DNA of 47,996 nt from Clostridia bacterium (GTDB lineage: Bacteria; Bacillota; Clostridia; Oscillospirales; CAG-272). Location: contig JAFTPJ010000005.1 in the NCBI GenBank assembly GCA_017463405.1, positions 1 through 47,996 on the forward strand, in the 5' to 3' direction. Made by a program: the position numbers and the translations under genes. The stretch's first letter is position 1, and the number at the start of each line of letters is the position of its first letter. Of this stretch, positions 26,266 through 35,094 are shown one piece after another. A model generated the notes under the pieces. That model was not told the DNA's origin and did no database searches. It saw only the letters and a list, made by a program, of their open reading frames with translations.

Positions 26266-27030
26266 TTATGCGTTGAACAGAGGAAGCAGATACTTCACGC
26301 TTCTCTCCATTTCACCAAACGGATCGGGCATATCGACTGCATTATCTTGCTCGACCAATACGTTCTTCACGCCGACCTTCTTGCAAGCCGCGACGATCTC
26401 TGGGAAATTGGAAAATCCCTCGCCGCAGGGGCAGATGGTCGATCTATCCGCAATCTTGAACTCCTTGAAGTGGATGCACTGCAGTCTTGCACCACCGATT
26501 CGCTCGATGTACTCTGCGGCATTCTTGCCCGCGAAGTTGACCCATCCCGTATCCAGGATCAGGAACCAATTGGGCTTTTCCTCTATCAGAGCCTCCATTG
26601 CGCAGCCCTCGGCATCCGAGAATTTATCAAACTCAAATGCGTGGTTGTGGTATGCGAAGTGCAAACCCGCCGCCTCGATCTTTTTCACGGGCTCCTCCAT
26701 AACCTTGAAGAAGTTATCCAATGCCGCACGGCTTCCGCGATACTCGTTCGGCATGCTTCCGATTCCGATAACGGAGCAACCAAAGATCTTGTGCTCCTCG
26801 ATCAGCTTGTCGGTATCGTTGACAATGCGATCAAATGAATTATGCGTGCATACGATCTCCATACCGGTCTCGGCGGAAATCTGTGCCCAAACCTCGGGCT
26901 CCATATAAGCCACACCGGAGAACTGCACGTTCTGATATCCCATCTCCTTGACCTTCAGAATCGTTTCCTTGAGGTCCTTCTCATTCTGTGCAAACGTACG
27001 CAACGAATACAATTGTGCACCAAGTTTCAT
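26266..27030 (-). CDS. Sugar phosphate isomerase/epimerase (TIM barrel), tandem paralogue
   Basis: 254 residues. Same fold and start (MKLGAQLYSLRT) as the gene at 25480. Likely metal ligands lie in YHNHAFEFD, LILDTGWV, CIHFKEF and NVLVEQDNA. It is the first gene of the hexuronate operon, 18 bases before the paralogue. ATG 27030 is chosen because AAAGGA precedes it and conserved sequence begins there; a longer frame to 27108 adds unlike sequence. Function is probably isomerisation or epimerisation of a sugar or sugar acid in the cytoplasm. Confidence 0.88.
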   Translation of the reverse strand: MKLGAQLYSLRTFAQNEKDLKETILKVKEMGYQNVQFSGVAYMEPEVWAQISAETGMEIVCTHNSFDRIVNDTDKLIEEHKIFGCSVIGIGSMPNEYRGSRAALDNFFKVMEEPVKKIEAAGLHFAYHNHAFEFDKFSDAEGCAMEALIEEKPNWFLILDTGWVNFAGKNAAEYIERIGGARLQCIHFKEFKIADRSTICPCGEGFSNFPEIVAACKKVGVKNVLVEQDNAVDMPDPFGEMERSVKYLLPLFNA

Positions 27031-27199
27031 AGTTTTTAAATCCTTTCTGTGTTGGCGATATGTCGGAAAAGCATCCGACAGAAGCATTTCGGTGCCATTA
27101 TAACGCATTTGCCAAGAAAATACAATATAAAATCGTTCATTTTACCGGCAAATCGTTCAAAATCGCGCGCGCATGCTTCATTCATAGTTATACATTATA

Positions 27200-27228
27200 A
27201 TTATAACAATTTTAGTAAAAAAAGTCTA
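27200..27228 (-). promoter_or_regulatory. Likely promoter of the hexuronate operon
   Basis: Minus strand: TAGACT (27228-27223), 17-bp spacer, TATAAT (27205-27200); a second TATAAT overlaps at 27199-27194. The -35 box is weak, which fits activation by the divergent AraC regulator. The leader would be about 165 bases. Confidence 0.6.
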
Positions 27229-27249
27229 TCACTTTTTTTGCGAAATACA

Positions 27250-27278
27250 TTGCAAATATTGCTCTTTTGTTGTATAAT
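27250..27278 (+). promoter_or_regulatory. Promoter of the divergent AraC regulator
   Basis: TTGCAA (27250-27255), 17-bp spacer, TATAAT (27273-27278). Its -35 is about 22 bases from the operon's -35, so one regulator site could act on both. Confidence 0.82.
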
Positions 27279-27299
27279 AAAGGTAAAAGGAGGGATACC

Positions 27300-28136
27300 A
27301 TGGACAACAACCGCATTTTACTGACCTATCCGAGTCTGCAATACTCCAATTCCGCAAGTCCGATCCCGAATACAAGCACCTTTGAGTCGCACTGTCACGG
27401 AACGTATGAAATCATCTATATCCTTCAGGGCGGAGGCAAGCACATCGTCGAGGGTATCGAATATCCGTTGCATCCGCACGCATTGCTTCTGATGCGTCCG
27501 TACGAATATCATTACGTCTGCCCCGACCGCAACCGTGCCTACGAGCGCATCGTGCTCTATTTTGACGAGGACGCACTTCCGACGGCAGTCAAAAGTCACC
27601 CCCTACTTCACGACTATTCGGGCAATTATTTTCCCCTGAACACCTTGAACAATCCCATCCGCGCTGCTTTTGATGCGCTCGACGGCATCGGTGCACTGTC
27701 TCAAAACGGGACGGTCAACACCCCCGAAGCAGAGGCTCTGCTCCGCGCGACCATCACGCAGATTGTCCTGCTACTCACCAAGGAAACGCCCGAAACACCT
27801 CTTTCCGATGATCTCGGCGTGGTGCATCGCGTGATCGAGCACCTCAACGGGCATCTGACCGAGGAGCTCTCGCTGGAGGCACTCGCAAGGGAGTTTTTCA
27901 TCAGCAAATACCATCTCTGCCGCATTTTCCACCGGCAAACGGGAGCATCGATCTTTACGTACTTCAACACCAAGCGCATCGCCCTGGCACAGCAGATGAT
28001 CGCCGACGGTGAGAACGCCACGGCGGTGGCGATGCGTCTCGGCTTCCGCGATTACTCCACCTTTTACCGCGCCTACCGCAAGCAGACGGGACAGGCTCCC
28101 GTCAGAAAGCTTCACCGCGAGAGTGAAAACGAATAA
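27300..28136 (+). CDS. AraC-family regulator, probable controller of the hexuronate operon
   Basis: 278 residues. The N-terminal cupin domain has FESHCHGTYEIIYILQGGG-like sequence (HCHGTYEI, with effector-binding His residues) and YPLHPHALLLMRPYEYH. The C-terminal DNA-binding domain has two helix-turn-helix units (LSLEALAREFFISKYHLCRIF and ATAVAMRLGFRDYSTFYRAY, given as family signatures). ATG 27300 follows AAAGGAGGG. The leader is only about 15 bases. It is divergent from the eight-gene hexuronate operon and shares its promoter region, so it is the natural candidate regulator, perhaps with a uronate as inducer. That role is inference. Confidence 0.85.
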   Translation: MDNNRILLTYPSLQYSNSASPIPNTSTFESHCHGTYEIIYILQGGGKHIVEGIEYPLHPHALLLMRPYEYHYVCPDRNRAYERIVLYFDEDALPTAVKSHPLLHDYSGNYFPLNTLNNPIRAAFDALDGIGALSQNGTVNTPEAEALLRATITQIVLLLTKETPETPLSDDLGVVHRVIEHLNGHLTEELSLEALAREFFISKYHLCRIFHRQTGASIFTYFNTKRIALAQQMIADGENATAVAMRLGFRDYSTFYRAYRKQTGQAPVRKLHRESENE

Positions 28137-28166
28137 AAAACGACAGCCTTTTACCAAAATGTATAC

Positions 28167-28203
28167 AAAACTCGGCAGAGATCCAGTGTCTCTACCGAGT
28201 TTG
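28167..28203 (+). terminator. Terminator of the AraC regulator
   Basis: Stem AAACTCGG (28168-28175) with CCGAGTTT (28195-28202), extended by AGAGA/TCTCT across one mismatch, followed by a short T-rich tail. The next 110 bases up to 28315 contain no feature I can identify. Confidence 0.7.
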
Positions 28204-28315
28204 TGTTATGATGATTTATGACAAGGCGGTAGGGACAGGAGCGCGCCTATCCTAAATTTTGCGTTTCGATTGTCCGTGAGATCCGACCGTAAACAGTCGC
28301 ACTGCAAAACAACGT

Positions 28316-29320
28316 TTATTGATTCGGATACGCCTCCGCAAACATCTCACGGGAAATGCACATACGGTGCGCATTGTTGAGCAGTGAATAGTAATTGACA
28401 TCCACCGTCGCCTGCATAGGGCAGACGTTAAAGCCTAGCAGATGCTCGTTCACGTAGCCGCACTCCATGTATTGATACACCTGTTGCGAAGTGTTTTGCT
28501 GGCAGGTCCAGTCGCTGCTCACGGGAATCTGATCGTAGCCCGCCTCGTGTGTCTCACGGTACAGCTCATACGTCCGTCTCGGCGGATACGTACCGTCCGC
28601 GAGTAGCAGAATACGCTCGAACCAACCGTGCGAGATCACACAGCTATGCGGTAGCTTTTCTGTCCAACCGCTGGGGTTGTCATAAAAATAATCACCGTAG
28701 ATCCATGGACGCACGCCGTTTTTCTCCACGCAAGCAATATAGTGGTACAAATCGCGCCACCATACCTCCGGGGTACGGGGCATCAACCCTTTGCGCTCGT
28801 AATCATTCTGCCACCAAAGACGCTGACGCGTGGGATCAAGCAGATGCTCCTCGTTCATGCCGAGGTGAAAAAATCGCGGACAGTCGAACAGCTCGCAGAC
28901 CTCATCAATCAGATCGGCAACCACGCGGTCGTATTCCTCGGTTCCCTTCCGACGGCTGTACTTCTGTAGCCATGCGTCGTGATAGGACGAGAAATTCAGC
29001 ATCGGAATCGGCTCCATGCCAAGTTTCCGAACGCGCGACAGTTCAGCACGCAATTCATCTCCCGTCCAAGCGCCCTCTATTGCAAGCTCGGGGTGGCTCT
29101 TGTACTGCACACCATCGCCAAGATCAATCACCAGCTGATTGATCCCAAACGACGGAAGCGCGTCCACCACGCGGCCCCATGTCTCGCGATCGGTCAGCAT
29201 GCTGTGCTGATAATGCCCCATCGACTGACACTGAAATTCGCCGTTGTTCTCGGGCGTGGAAGTTTCATCGCGCCACATATTAAAGCCCAATTGAATGGTA
29301 TAGCTCCAAATTTTACTCAT
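28316..29320 (-). CDS. GH20-like TIM-barrel glycosidase paralogue, Asn at the catalytic-Asp position
   Basis: 334 residues with no signal peptide. It closely resembles the next gene: IWSYTIQLGFNMWRDE start, VIDLGDGVQYKSHPE, MLNFSSYHDAWL, and a C-terminal LLGFN and LLNNAHRM. The motif RFFHLGMNEE corresponds to the HxGxDE motif of family 20 glycosidases, in which Asp positions the substrate's acetamido group and Glu is the acid. Here Asp is Asn. It may be inactive, use a different substrate, or not be a true GH20. I infer the glycosidase role from this motif and fold only. The start has GGAGGA, which overlaps the end of the upstream paralogue, so translation is coupled. Confidence 0.6.
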   Translation of the reverse strand: MSKIWSYTIQLGFNMWRDETSTPENNGEFQCQSMGHYQHSMLTDRETWGRVVDALPSFGINQLVIDLGDGVQYKSHPELAIEGAWTGDELRAELSRVRKLGMEPIPMLNFSSYHDAWLQKYSRRKGTEEYDRVVADLIDEVCELFDCPRFFHLGMNEEHLLDPTRQRLWWQNDYERKGLMPRTPEVWWRDLYHYIACVEKNGVRPWIYGDYFYDNPSGWTEKLPHSCVISHGWFERILLLADGTYPPRRTYELYRETHEAGYDQIPVSSDWTCQQNTSQQVYQYMECGYVNEHLLGFNVCPMQATVDVNYYSLLNNAHRMCISREMFAEAYPNQ

Positions 29321-29334
29321 AACTTATCCTCCGA

Positions 29335-30315
29335 TCAAGCCTTTCTGTCGGGATGCAAGCGCTCAAACAACTCTTTTGCGTACTTCATGCGGTGTGCATC
29401 GTTGAGTAGCGTGTACAGCGAATCGCGGTCGGTTCTCTGCCACGACGCGTCCAAAAAGCCCAGCAGATGCTCGTTTGCAATGCCCTCTTTTTCAAAGAAG
29501 AGCAGCATCTGTGCGGCATTCTGGTGGCACGCCCACGTGGAAACACACGGAATCTGATCATAGCCGCACGCCGCCAACCCCAAGATCGAATTTGCTCCGC
29601 GCAAACCGGAAAAAATTTCGGTTTTCTCACGCCCCACCAAACGCTCGTAACACCCCTCGGACAAAATGCACTCCTTCGGCACCTTTTTTTCAAAGCTCTC
29701 CGTGTGTGCGCGATGTGGATCTGCCCAGATCCACGGACGCGCGCTGCGCTTTTCCAAGCATTCAATATAAAAATACAGATCGTGATACCACACGTCCTCG
29801 GAGCGGATCACGGTGATTCCCTTGCGGTGATCGGGGATGTACTCCTCATCAAGACCCAGATGGAACAGACGCGGATTGCCAAACACCTCGCACACCTCAT
29901 CGATCAGTTCTCCCACGACCTCATAATACTTCCGCGTTCCAAGCATCCGCGAATACTCCCCGAGCCAAGCGTCGTGATACGAGGAAAAATTCAGCTTCGG
30001 AACAGGCTCCAATCCCATCGCACGCATCCGCGCCAGCTCCACCTGCAACTCCTCTCGGCTCCATGCTCCGGGAATCGAAATCTCGGGGTGGGTCTCATAC
30101 TGCAAGCCCTCGCCGATGTCGATAACAACCGTATTGATCCCGCAGGACGGCAAAAAATCAATGACCTGACGCCAGACCTCACGGTCGGTGTACATCGTTT
30201 CAAAATAGCGTCCTGTCACCTGCGTCTGAATCGGTCCTCGGAACTCCACACGCGACCACTCATCCCGCCACATATTGTGACCGAGCTGCATAAAATAACT
30301 CCAGATAGGCTTCAT
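29335..30315 (-). CDS. GH20-like TIM-barrel glycosidase paralogue
   Basis: 326 residues, first gene of the pair. Conserved blocks: IWSYFMQLGHNMWRDEW, VIDIGEGLQYETHPE, KLNFSSYHDAWLGEYSR, RLFHLGLDEEY (HxGxDE as in GH20), YGYDQ-like GYDQIPCVSTW and YTLLNDAHRM. It keeps the Asp-Glu pair that the other copy has changed to Asn-Glu. A cytoplasmic hydrolase acting on imported oligosaccharides, perhaps with the hexuronate operon, is plausible. AGGAAAGGAG precedes ATG 30315. A TG-TATAAT on the minus strand near 30334-30329 is a likely extended -10 with no clear -35. Confidence 0.62.
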   Translation of the reverse strand: MKPIWSYFMQLGHNMWRDEWSRVEFRGPIQTQVTGRYFETMYTDREVWRQVIDFLPSCGINTVVIDIGEGLQYETHPEISIPGAWSREELQVELARMRAMGLEPVPKLNFSSYHDAWLGEYSRMLGTRKYYEVVGELIDEVCEVFGNPRLFHLGLDEEYIPDHRKGITVIRSEDVWYHDLYFYIECLEKRSARPWIWADPHRAHTESFEKKVPKECILSEGCYERLVGREKTEIFSGLRGANSILGLAACGYDQIPCVSTWACHQNAAQMLLFFEKEGIANEHLLGFLDASWQRTDRDSLYTLLNDAHRMKYAKELFERLHPDRKA

Positions 30316-30445
30316 AAAAAGCTCCTTTCCTTGTCCTTGTCACCATTATAACAGACTTGTCCGCAAATTACCATGAAAAATCCGTAAAAGTTTTTGAAAT
30401 ATCAATAAATCCAGGCGGCATCCCATTGGATGCCGCCCTCTGCCA

Positions 30446-31834
30446 TCATACTGTCACCGAATTTTCTTTTTCAACCTGTTCTGCCGCTTCCTGTTTCTGC
30501 TTTATGCTTGCAAACTCCCGCTCCCGCCGCCTCAACGTACGCGGGTACAAAATTGCCAAAAAAATCGACGCGCCGATCCATGCAAGCGGTCCCGCAAAAT
30601 ACAGCACCGTCAGATTGTCCGCAAAGCAGAAAGATACTACCATGCGGGAGATCAGCTCGATCCCACCGCACAAAACCGCAGGGACAGTGCTCCCGAGCCC
30701 CTTGAGTCCCCCACGCCAGACGCACAGCGTCACCATCAGCGGGAAGAATACAATCTGCGTGAATACGTATTGCTCGGCAACCGCAATGATCTCGGGGCTG
30801 TCGCCGACAAACATCATATAGATGTACTTTCCGAACAAAAGCGCAACAACCAAACAAACCGCACCGATGCCGAGATTGATCAGTAGCGTATTTTTGACAC
30901 CGCGGCGCACACGGTCGATCCTTCCTGCACCGAGATTCTGCGCGCAGAAATAGATAATAGAGCTTTCAAACGTTTGAAAAAACATCCAGAAGATGGTAAT
31001 CACGCGTCCACCGATAGCGATACCGTTAACCACGACCTCACCGTGTCCGTTGACCGCAATCTGCAAAATCATTGCACCGACCGTAATCACCGAGTTGAGC
31101 AATCCCAGCGGAATTCCGTTGGAAAGCAAAATCTTCATCGTCGGAACGGAAATGTACGCATCCTCCTTTCCGAACAGTAGAATGTTCATGCGCTTTTTGA
31201 GAAAAATGAGGTACAGCACAGCCCCCAGCGCGTTGGCACAAACCGTTCCGTACGCTGCTCCCTCAATGCCAGTTCTGATCAAACCGAGGAAAAGCGCATT
31301 GAACACGACATTCGAAAGTCCGCAGATAGCGGAAATCATCAGAGGTGTCTTACTGTCGCCCAGTGCGCGGAACATGCTGCCGCATACCCAGCAAACACCC
31401 GCAATCGGCATAGCGACCATCAGAATGAACAGATACGAGGTCGCCATGTCCACAAAGCCTGCAGGCGTGTTCATCAGCAATACAAACTGACGGCAGAAAA
31501 CCGTGCAGATCAGTGTCGCCAGACCGACGAATGCCGCCGACAGATAGACCACGTTCGCCATCATATTACGCAGGCGCTGTAAATCTCCCGCACCGAAGAT
31601 GCGCCCCGCAAGAATCGAAAAGCCACCTACAGTCGCACATGCAAAGCCCTCAATCAGCCCGCTCGCGGGAGACGCGGCACTGATCGCACCGAGCGCGTCG
31701 GGATCGATGTACCAGCTCACCATCAGGCTGTCGGTCGTGCTGTACACGTAGCTCATCATGCTCGACGCGAGCATAGACAGCGCAAACATAATAATTAATT
31801 TTGTGGGACTTCCCCGTGTCAGATCCTTTACCAA
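30446..31834 (-). CDS. MATE-family efflux transporter
   Basis: 462 residues with about twelve membrane helices, the family size. It starts MVKDLTRGSPTKLIIMFALSML, whose first ten residues match the usual N-terminus of bacterial MATE proteins (DLTxGSP). Further typical segments are TTDSLMVSW, GCGxxF-like GGFSILAGRIFGAGD and FRALGDSKTP. It exports cations or drugs in exchange for Na+ or H+. I chose the TTG at 31834 because GGAGAG lies 6 bases before it; the in-frame ATG at 31855 would place this binding site inside the gene. Own promoter; no linked substrate gene. Confidence 0.9.
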   Translation of the reverse strand: MVKDLTRGSPTKLIIMFALSMLASSMMSYVYSTTDSLMVSWYIDPDALGAISAASPASGLIEGFACATVGGFSILAGRIFGAGDLQRLRNMMANVVYLSAAFVGLATLICTVFCRQFVLLMNTPAGFVDMATSYLFILMVAMPIAGVCWVCGSMFRALGDSKTPLMISAICGLSNVVFNALFLGLIRTGIEGAAYGTVCANALGAVLYLIFLKKRMNILLFGKEDAYISVPTMKILLSNGIPLGLLNSVITVGAMILQIAVNGHGEVVVNGIAIGGRVITIFWMFFQTFESSIIYFCAQNLGAGRIDRVRRGVKNTLLINLGIGAVCLVVALLFGKYIYMMFVGDSPEIIAVAEQYVFTQIVFFPLMVTLCVWRGGLKGLGSTVPAVLCGGIELISRMVVSFCFADNLTVLYFAGPLAWIGASIFLAILYPRTLRRREREFASIKQKQEAAEQVEKENSVTV

Positions 31835-31873
31835 AGCAATCTCTCCTTTCAGCATGAACACGATGGTGTATAC

Positions 31874-31902
31874 AGTATAATCCACCTTTGATCAAATTGC
31901 AA
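31874..31902 (-). promoter_or_regulatory. Promoter of the MATE gene
   Basis: Minus strand: TTGCAA (31902-31897), 17-bp spacer, TATACT (31879-31874). Confidence 0.78.
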
Positions 31903-31978
31903 GATACTTTTCCGAGAATCACTTGTACTTTTCCGACATTTTTTCAAAAATCCTGTTCAAAAAAGCGTCTCGGAGGGC

Positions 31979-32007
31979 TTGATTTTTCCGATCGGCTGTG
32001 CTATACT
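31979..32007 (+). promoter_or_regulatory. Promoter of the third AraC regulator
   Basis: TTGATT (31979-31984), 17-bp spacer, TGC then TATACT (32002-32007). It is divergent from the MATE promoter. Its TTG is in frame with the regulator and must not be taken as the start. Confidence 0.8.
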
Positions 32008-32041
32008 ATTATCAAATATCAAAAAAGGGGAAACGCCGAAT

Positions 32042-32779
32042 ATGGATATTCTGCTTGCGGGAAAATCCGCACTGACCGTCACGCATGGACAACATATGCA
32101 CGAAACCTGGGAGATCATTTCCAACATCGAGGGGCAGGGCGTTTTTGAGTTTGACGGGGATCTGATTCCATTCAACGGAAAGACCATCGTCTGTATCCCG
32201 CCGCACATTCCGCACGCCAAGTATTCGGATGAGGGCTTTCGAGACATCTGGGTACAGCTCTCCAACTTTCCCTCACTCGATACCTCGAAACCGACGTTCC
32301 TGACCGACGACAGCGACCGTAACATCTCCTCGCTGATCAACATCCTCTATTCGGTCCGTTACAGCAAAATCCCCAACTACAAGGATATTTCCGACACTCT
32401 GATTGATTCCATCCAACAGCTGATCCTCTCGCGCCTCGAACATAAAAAGATCGATCCGCGCGTCGAGCAGATCATGAATCACATCATCCATCATTTCCAG
32501 AATTCCGATTTTTCGCTGGACAAATGTCTTTCCCGCCACGGCTATTGTACCGACCATATGCGTCGTCTCTTCCGCGAACAGATCGGCAAAACGCCACAGG
32601 AATATCTGACCGATCTGCGCATCAAAACAGCAAAAAAGCTACTCTCCTCGCGCCATGTCTCCAACTATTCCGTCACCGAAATCTGCGCAATGGTCGGCTT
32701 TGGTGACGTCAGCTATTTCTCTCGCATCTTCAAGAAGGCGACAGGGATTCCCCCGAGCGAATATGTGGAAAAAAGGTAA
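32042..32779 (+). CDS. AraC-family regulator
   Basis: 245 residues, short. The N-terminal ~95 residues form a compact cupin (HMHETWEIISNIEGQG, CIPPHIPHAKYSD). The C-terminal ~100 residues are the AraC DNA-binding domain (SLDKCLSRHGYCTDHMRRLF; ICAMVGFGDVSYFSRIFKK). ATG 32042 follows AAGGGGAAA. Its promoter is divergent from that of the MATE transporter, with about 77 bases between the two -35 boxes. It may regulate that pump or act on a distant sugar locus. It has its own terminator. Confidence 0.88.
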   Translation: MDILLAGKSALTVTHGQHMHETWEIISNIEGQGVFEFDGDLIPFNGKTIVCIPPHIPHAKYSDEGFRDIWVQLSNFPSLDTSKPTFLTDDSDRNISSLINILYSVRYSKIPNYKDISDTLIDSIQQLILSRLEHKKIDPRVEQIMNHIIHHFQNSDFSLDKCLSRHGYCTDHMRRLFREQIGKTPQEYLTDLRIKTAKKLLSSRHVSNYSVTEICAMVGFGDVSYFSRIFKKATGIPPSEYVEKR

Positions 32780-32790
32780 TATTATACACA

Positions 32791-32829
32791 GTGTCGGCTC
32801 AAAAAATGCTTTTGATCCGACACCGTTTT
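32791..32829 (+). terminator. Terminator of the third AraC regulator
   Basis: Stem GTGTCGG/CCGACAC plus TCAAAA/TTTTGA across one mismatch (32791-32823), then CGTTTTT. Confidence 0.85.
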
Positions 32830-32877
32830 TGCATAAAATCCCACCCGCGGTAAACACTAACCGTGAGGTGAAAATTT

Positions 32878-35082
32878 ATGAAAATTCTGCTATTGACCGA
32901 CCGATTGGAAACAGGCGGCGCCGAAACACATATCGCACAGCTTGCCACAGGACTTCGTCGCATGGGCGTTGACATCACACTCCTATCGTCCGGCGGCAAC
33001 ACTGCCGATATGCTGGAGGCGCAAGGATTCCGCCATATCCGATTCCCCATTCATACACATAATCCGCTCCGCTGGCTACTGTTGCGCCGTGATCTGATCA
33101 GGCTCCAGCGCCGCGAAAAATTTGATATTCTGCACGCGCACGCGCGGATTCCCGCGCTTCTTCTGCGCGGCTTTTCGCACCGTGATTGTGCCGTCGCAGT
33201 CACGGTTCACGCCCGCTTTTCCATCACACCGCTCTTGCGCCGCATGTGCTACTGGGGAGAGCGTACCGTGGCGGTAAGCGAGGATTTACGCACGTATGTC
33301 ACACACGAATACCGCGTTCCCGCAGAACGCGTGCGGGTAATCCCCAACGGCATCGACTGCACCTGCTTCTGCCCCAACGCTCCCCGCTCCGTATTCCCGC
33401 AGGAGCCCCGCACGCTCCGCATTCTGTTTGCCAGTCGACTCGATCGGGATTGTTCGCTCGGTGCGGAGCTTCTTTTGCGCATCGCACCCTCGCTCCTGCG
33501 TCGGTTTCCCGACGTTCGCATCGGCATTGCAGGGGGCGGAAGCGATTTTTCGCGCATCGCGACACTTGCCGCAGAAACCAACCGCATCATCGGCACGGAT
33601 GCCGTTACTCTTTACGGTCAGGTAAAAGACATGGCTTCCCTGTTGCGGGAGCAGGATATCTTCATCGGTGTCTCCCGCGCGGCAATGGAGGCATCCGCCT
33701 GCGGCTGCGCGGTCATTCTCTGCGGCAACGAGGGATATCTCGGGGTACTGAACGGGGATACGATGAGACAGGCGGCGCTCTCCAACTTCTGCTGTCGCGA
33801 TGCGCACGCGGCAGATATCTATTGCCTGCAAAACGATCTCGTGTTTTTGCTGTCCCGCCCCGACTTACGGGCACAATACGCCGCCGACGCCCGTGCAGAG
33901 CTTCTAACCCGCTTCGGTGCGGAACGGATGTGCAGAGAAACCCTGATGCTGTATCACCGTATGCTGAAAAAGTCGCCCGTCCGCACCCTGTTGATTGGCG
34001 GTTATTTCGGCTGCCGCAACCTCGGTGACGATGCAATTCTTTCGGGATTTCTGGAGGGGATGCACACCATTGCCCCCGACATCCGCATCATTGCCCTGAC
34101 GGGAAAACCGCGGCGGGACGCAAAGCACTTCGACATTCCCTGCGTCAATCGCCGCAACCCGATCAAAGTCGCACACGCCATGCTCCGTGCGGACGTCTTT
34201 CTGTGCGGCGGGGGGTCGCTTTTGCAAAACAGTACAAGCAACCGCTCGCTGTCCTACTATCTGCATCTGATCGGACTTGCCAAGCGTCTCGGTGCGCATC
34301 CCATGCTCTATGCCGCAGGCATCGGTCCGCTATACGGCGAGCGCGCACGGAGACGTACCGCAAAGGCGCTGGCGACGTGCACCTATATCAGTTTACGCGA
34401 CCTCAATTCCATGCTCGCGGTGGAAGCGCTCGGCGTCGACCGCGCCAAGCTTCATCTCGGCGCCGATCCGGCACTTTTGATGCCACTACCACCCATATCC
34501 CGCAAGCACGCACAGCTGCAAGGGCTCGCCCTCCCCGAAACAGCGCGCTACCTGTGCGTGATTCTGAAGGGTGGCACGTCAAGCATCGACACGCGCCGTA
34601 TCATCATTGCGGCGGCGCGGATGCTTTGCCGCCGCCACGGGCTCCGCCCCCTCTTTCCGATTCTCGACCGCGCGCACGATACCGATGCGGCACGCGATGC
34701 GGCAAAGCAGCTGCACGGCAGGGTCGTCACTTTCGCGGAACCCGCCGATGCAACCGCATTGTTCACGGGCGCCGCGCTCGTCATTACCATGCGTTTGCAC
34801 GCGATGATCCTCTCCACCGCGGCGTCGACGCCCGCGATCGGAATCCCCGCGGATCCCGCGGACGAAAAAATCCTTTCCTTTGCCAATCCGGCAGGACAGC
34901 CCGCAATCCGACGCGAGGATCTGTCGGTTGCGCATCTGGTCGAAAAAGCCGAACGCGTGCTCACCGAAAACAGCACCTTGCGTCCGTTTTTTGAGAGCTG
35001 CACGTCTGATTTGCGAAAAAAAGCGAAAAAAGACCTTGAAAATATCACGGCGATGATTTATAATATAAACAGTAAACAATGA
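32878..35082 (+). CDS. csaB: Glycosyltransferase (GT4)-polysaccharide pyruvyl transferase (CsaB) fusion
   Basis: 734 residues, two enzymes in one chain. Residues 1-360 are a GT-B glycosyltransferase of family 4: LLLTDRLETGGAETHI, VIPNGIDC, FASRLDRD, and a donor-site segment AMEASACGCAVILCGNEG. From about 367, LLIGGYFGCRNLGDDAIL begins a pyruvyl transferase: FLCGGGSLLQN, YAAGIGPLYG, SLRDLNS and the C-terminal ITMRLHAMILS. CsaB adds pyruvate ketals to cell-wall polysaccharide so that SLH-domain proteins can bind. The fusion suggests that sugar addition and pyruvylation are coupled. The start has GTGAGGTG. The next gene, rarA, is 12 bases on. Confidence 0.9.
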   Translation: MKILLLTDRLETGGAETHIAQLATGLRRMGVDITLLSSGGNTADMLEAQGFRHIRFPIHTHNPLRWLLLRRDLIRLQRREKFDILHAHARIPALLLRGFSHRDCAVAVTVHARFSITPLLRRMCYWGERTVAVSEDLRTYVTHEYRVPAERVRVIPNGIDCTCFCPNAPRSVFPQEPRTLRILFASRLDRDCSLGAELLLRIAPSLLRRFPDVRIGIAGGGSDFSRIATLAAETNRIIGTDAVTLYGQVKDMASLLREQDIFIGVSRAAMEASACGCAVILCGNEGYLGVLNGDTMRQAALSNFCCRDAHAADIYCLQNDLVFLLSRPDLRAQYAADARAELLTRFGAERMCRETLMLYHRMLKKSPVRTLLIGGYFGCRNLGDDAILSGFLEGMHTIAPDIRIIALTGKPRRDAKHFDIPCVNRRNPIKVAHAMLRADVFLCGGGSLLQNSTSNRSLSYYLHLIGLAKRLGAHPMLYAAGIGPLYGERARRRTAKALATCTYISLRDLNSMLAVEALGVDRAKLHLGADPALLMPLPPISRKHAQLQGLALPETARYLCVILKGGTSSIDTRRIIIAAARMLCRRHGLRPLFPILDRAHDTDAARDAAKQLHGRVVTFAEPADATALFTGAALVITMRLHAMILSTAASTPAIGIPADPADEKILSFANPAGQPAIRREDLSVAHLVEKAERVLTENSTLRPFFESCTSDLRKKAKKDLENITAMIYNINSKQ
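35036..35064 (+). promoter_or_regulatory. Promoter of rarA inside the end of csaB
   Basis: TTGAAA (35036-35041), 17-bp spacer, TATAAT (35059-35064), within the last codons of the fusion gene. It would let rarA and the DUF523 gene be made independently. Confidence 0.65.
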
Positions 35083-35094
35083 AAGGAAGCTACC

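Noticed and set aside
31979..32041. Longer N-terminus for the third AraC regulator from TTG 31979
   Set aside because: That TTG is the first half of its -35 box; ATG 32042 has a proper ribosome site.
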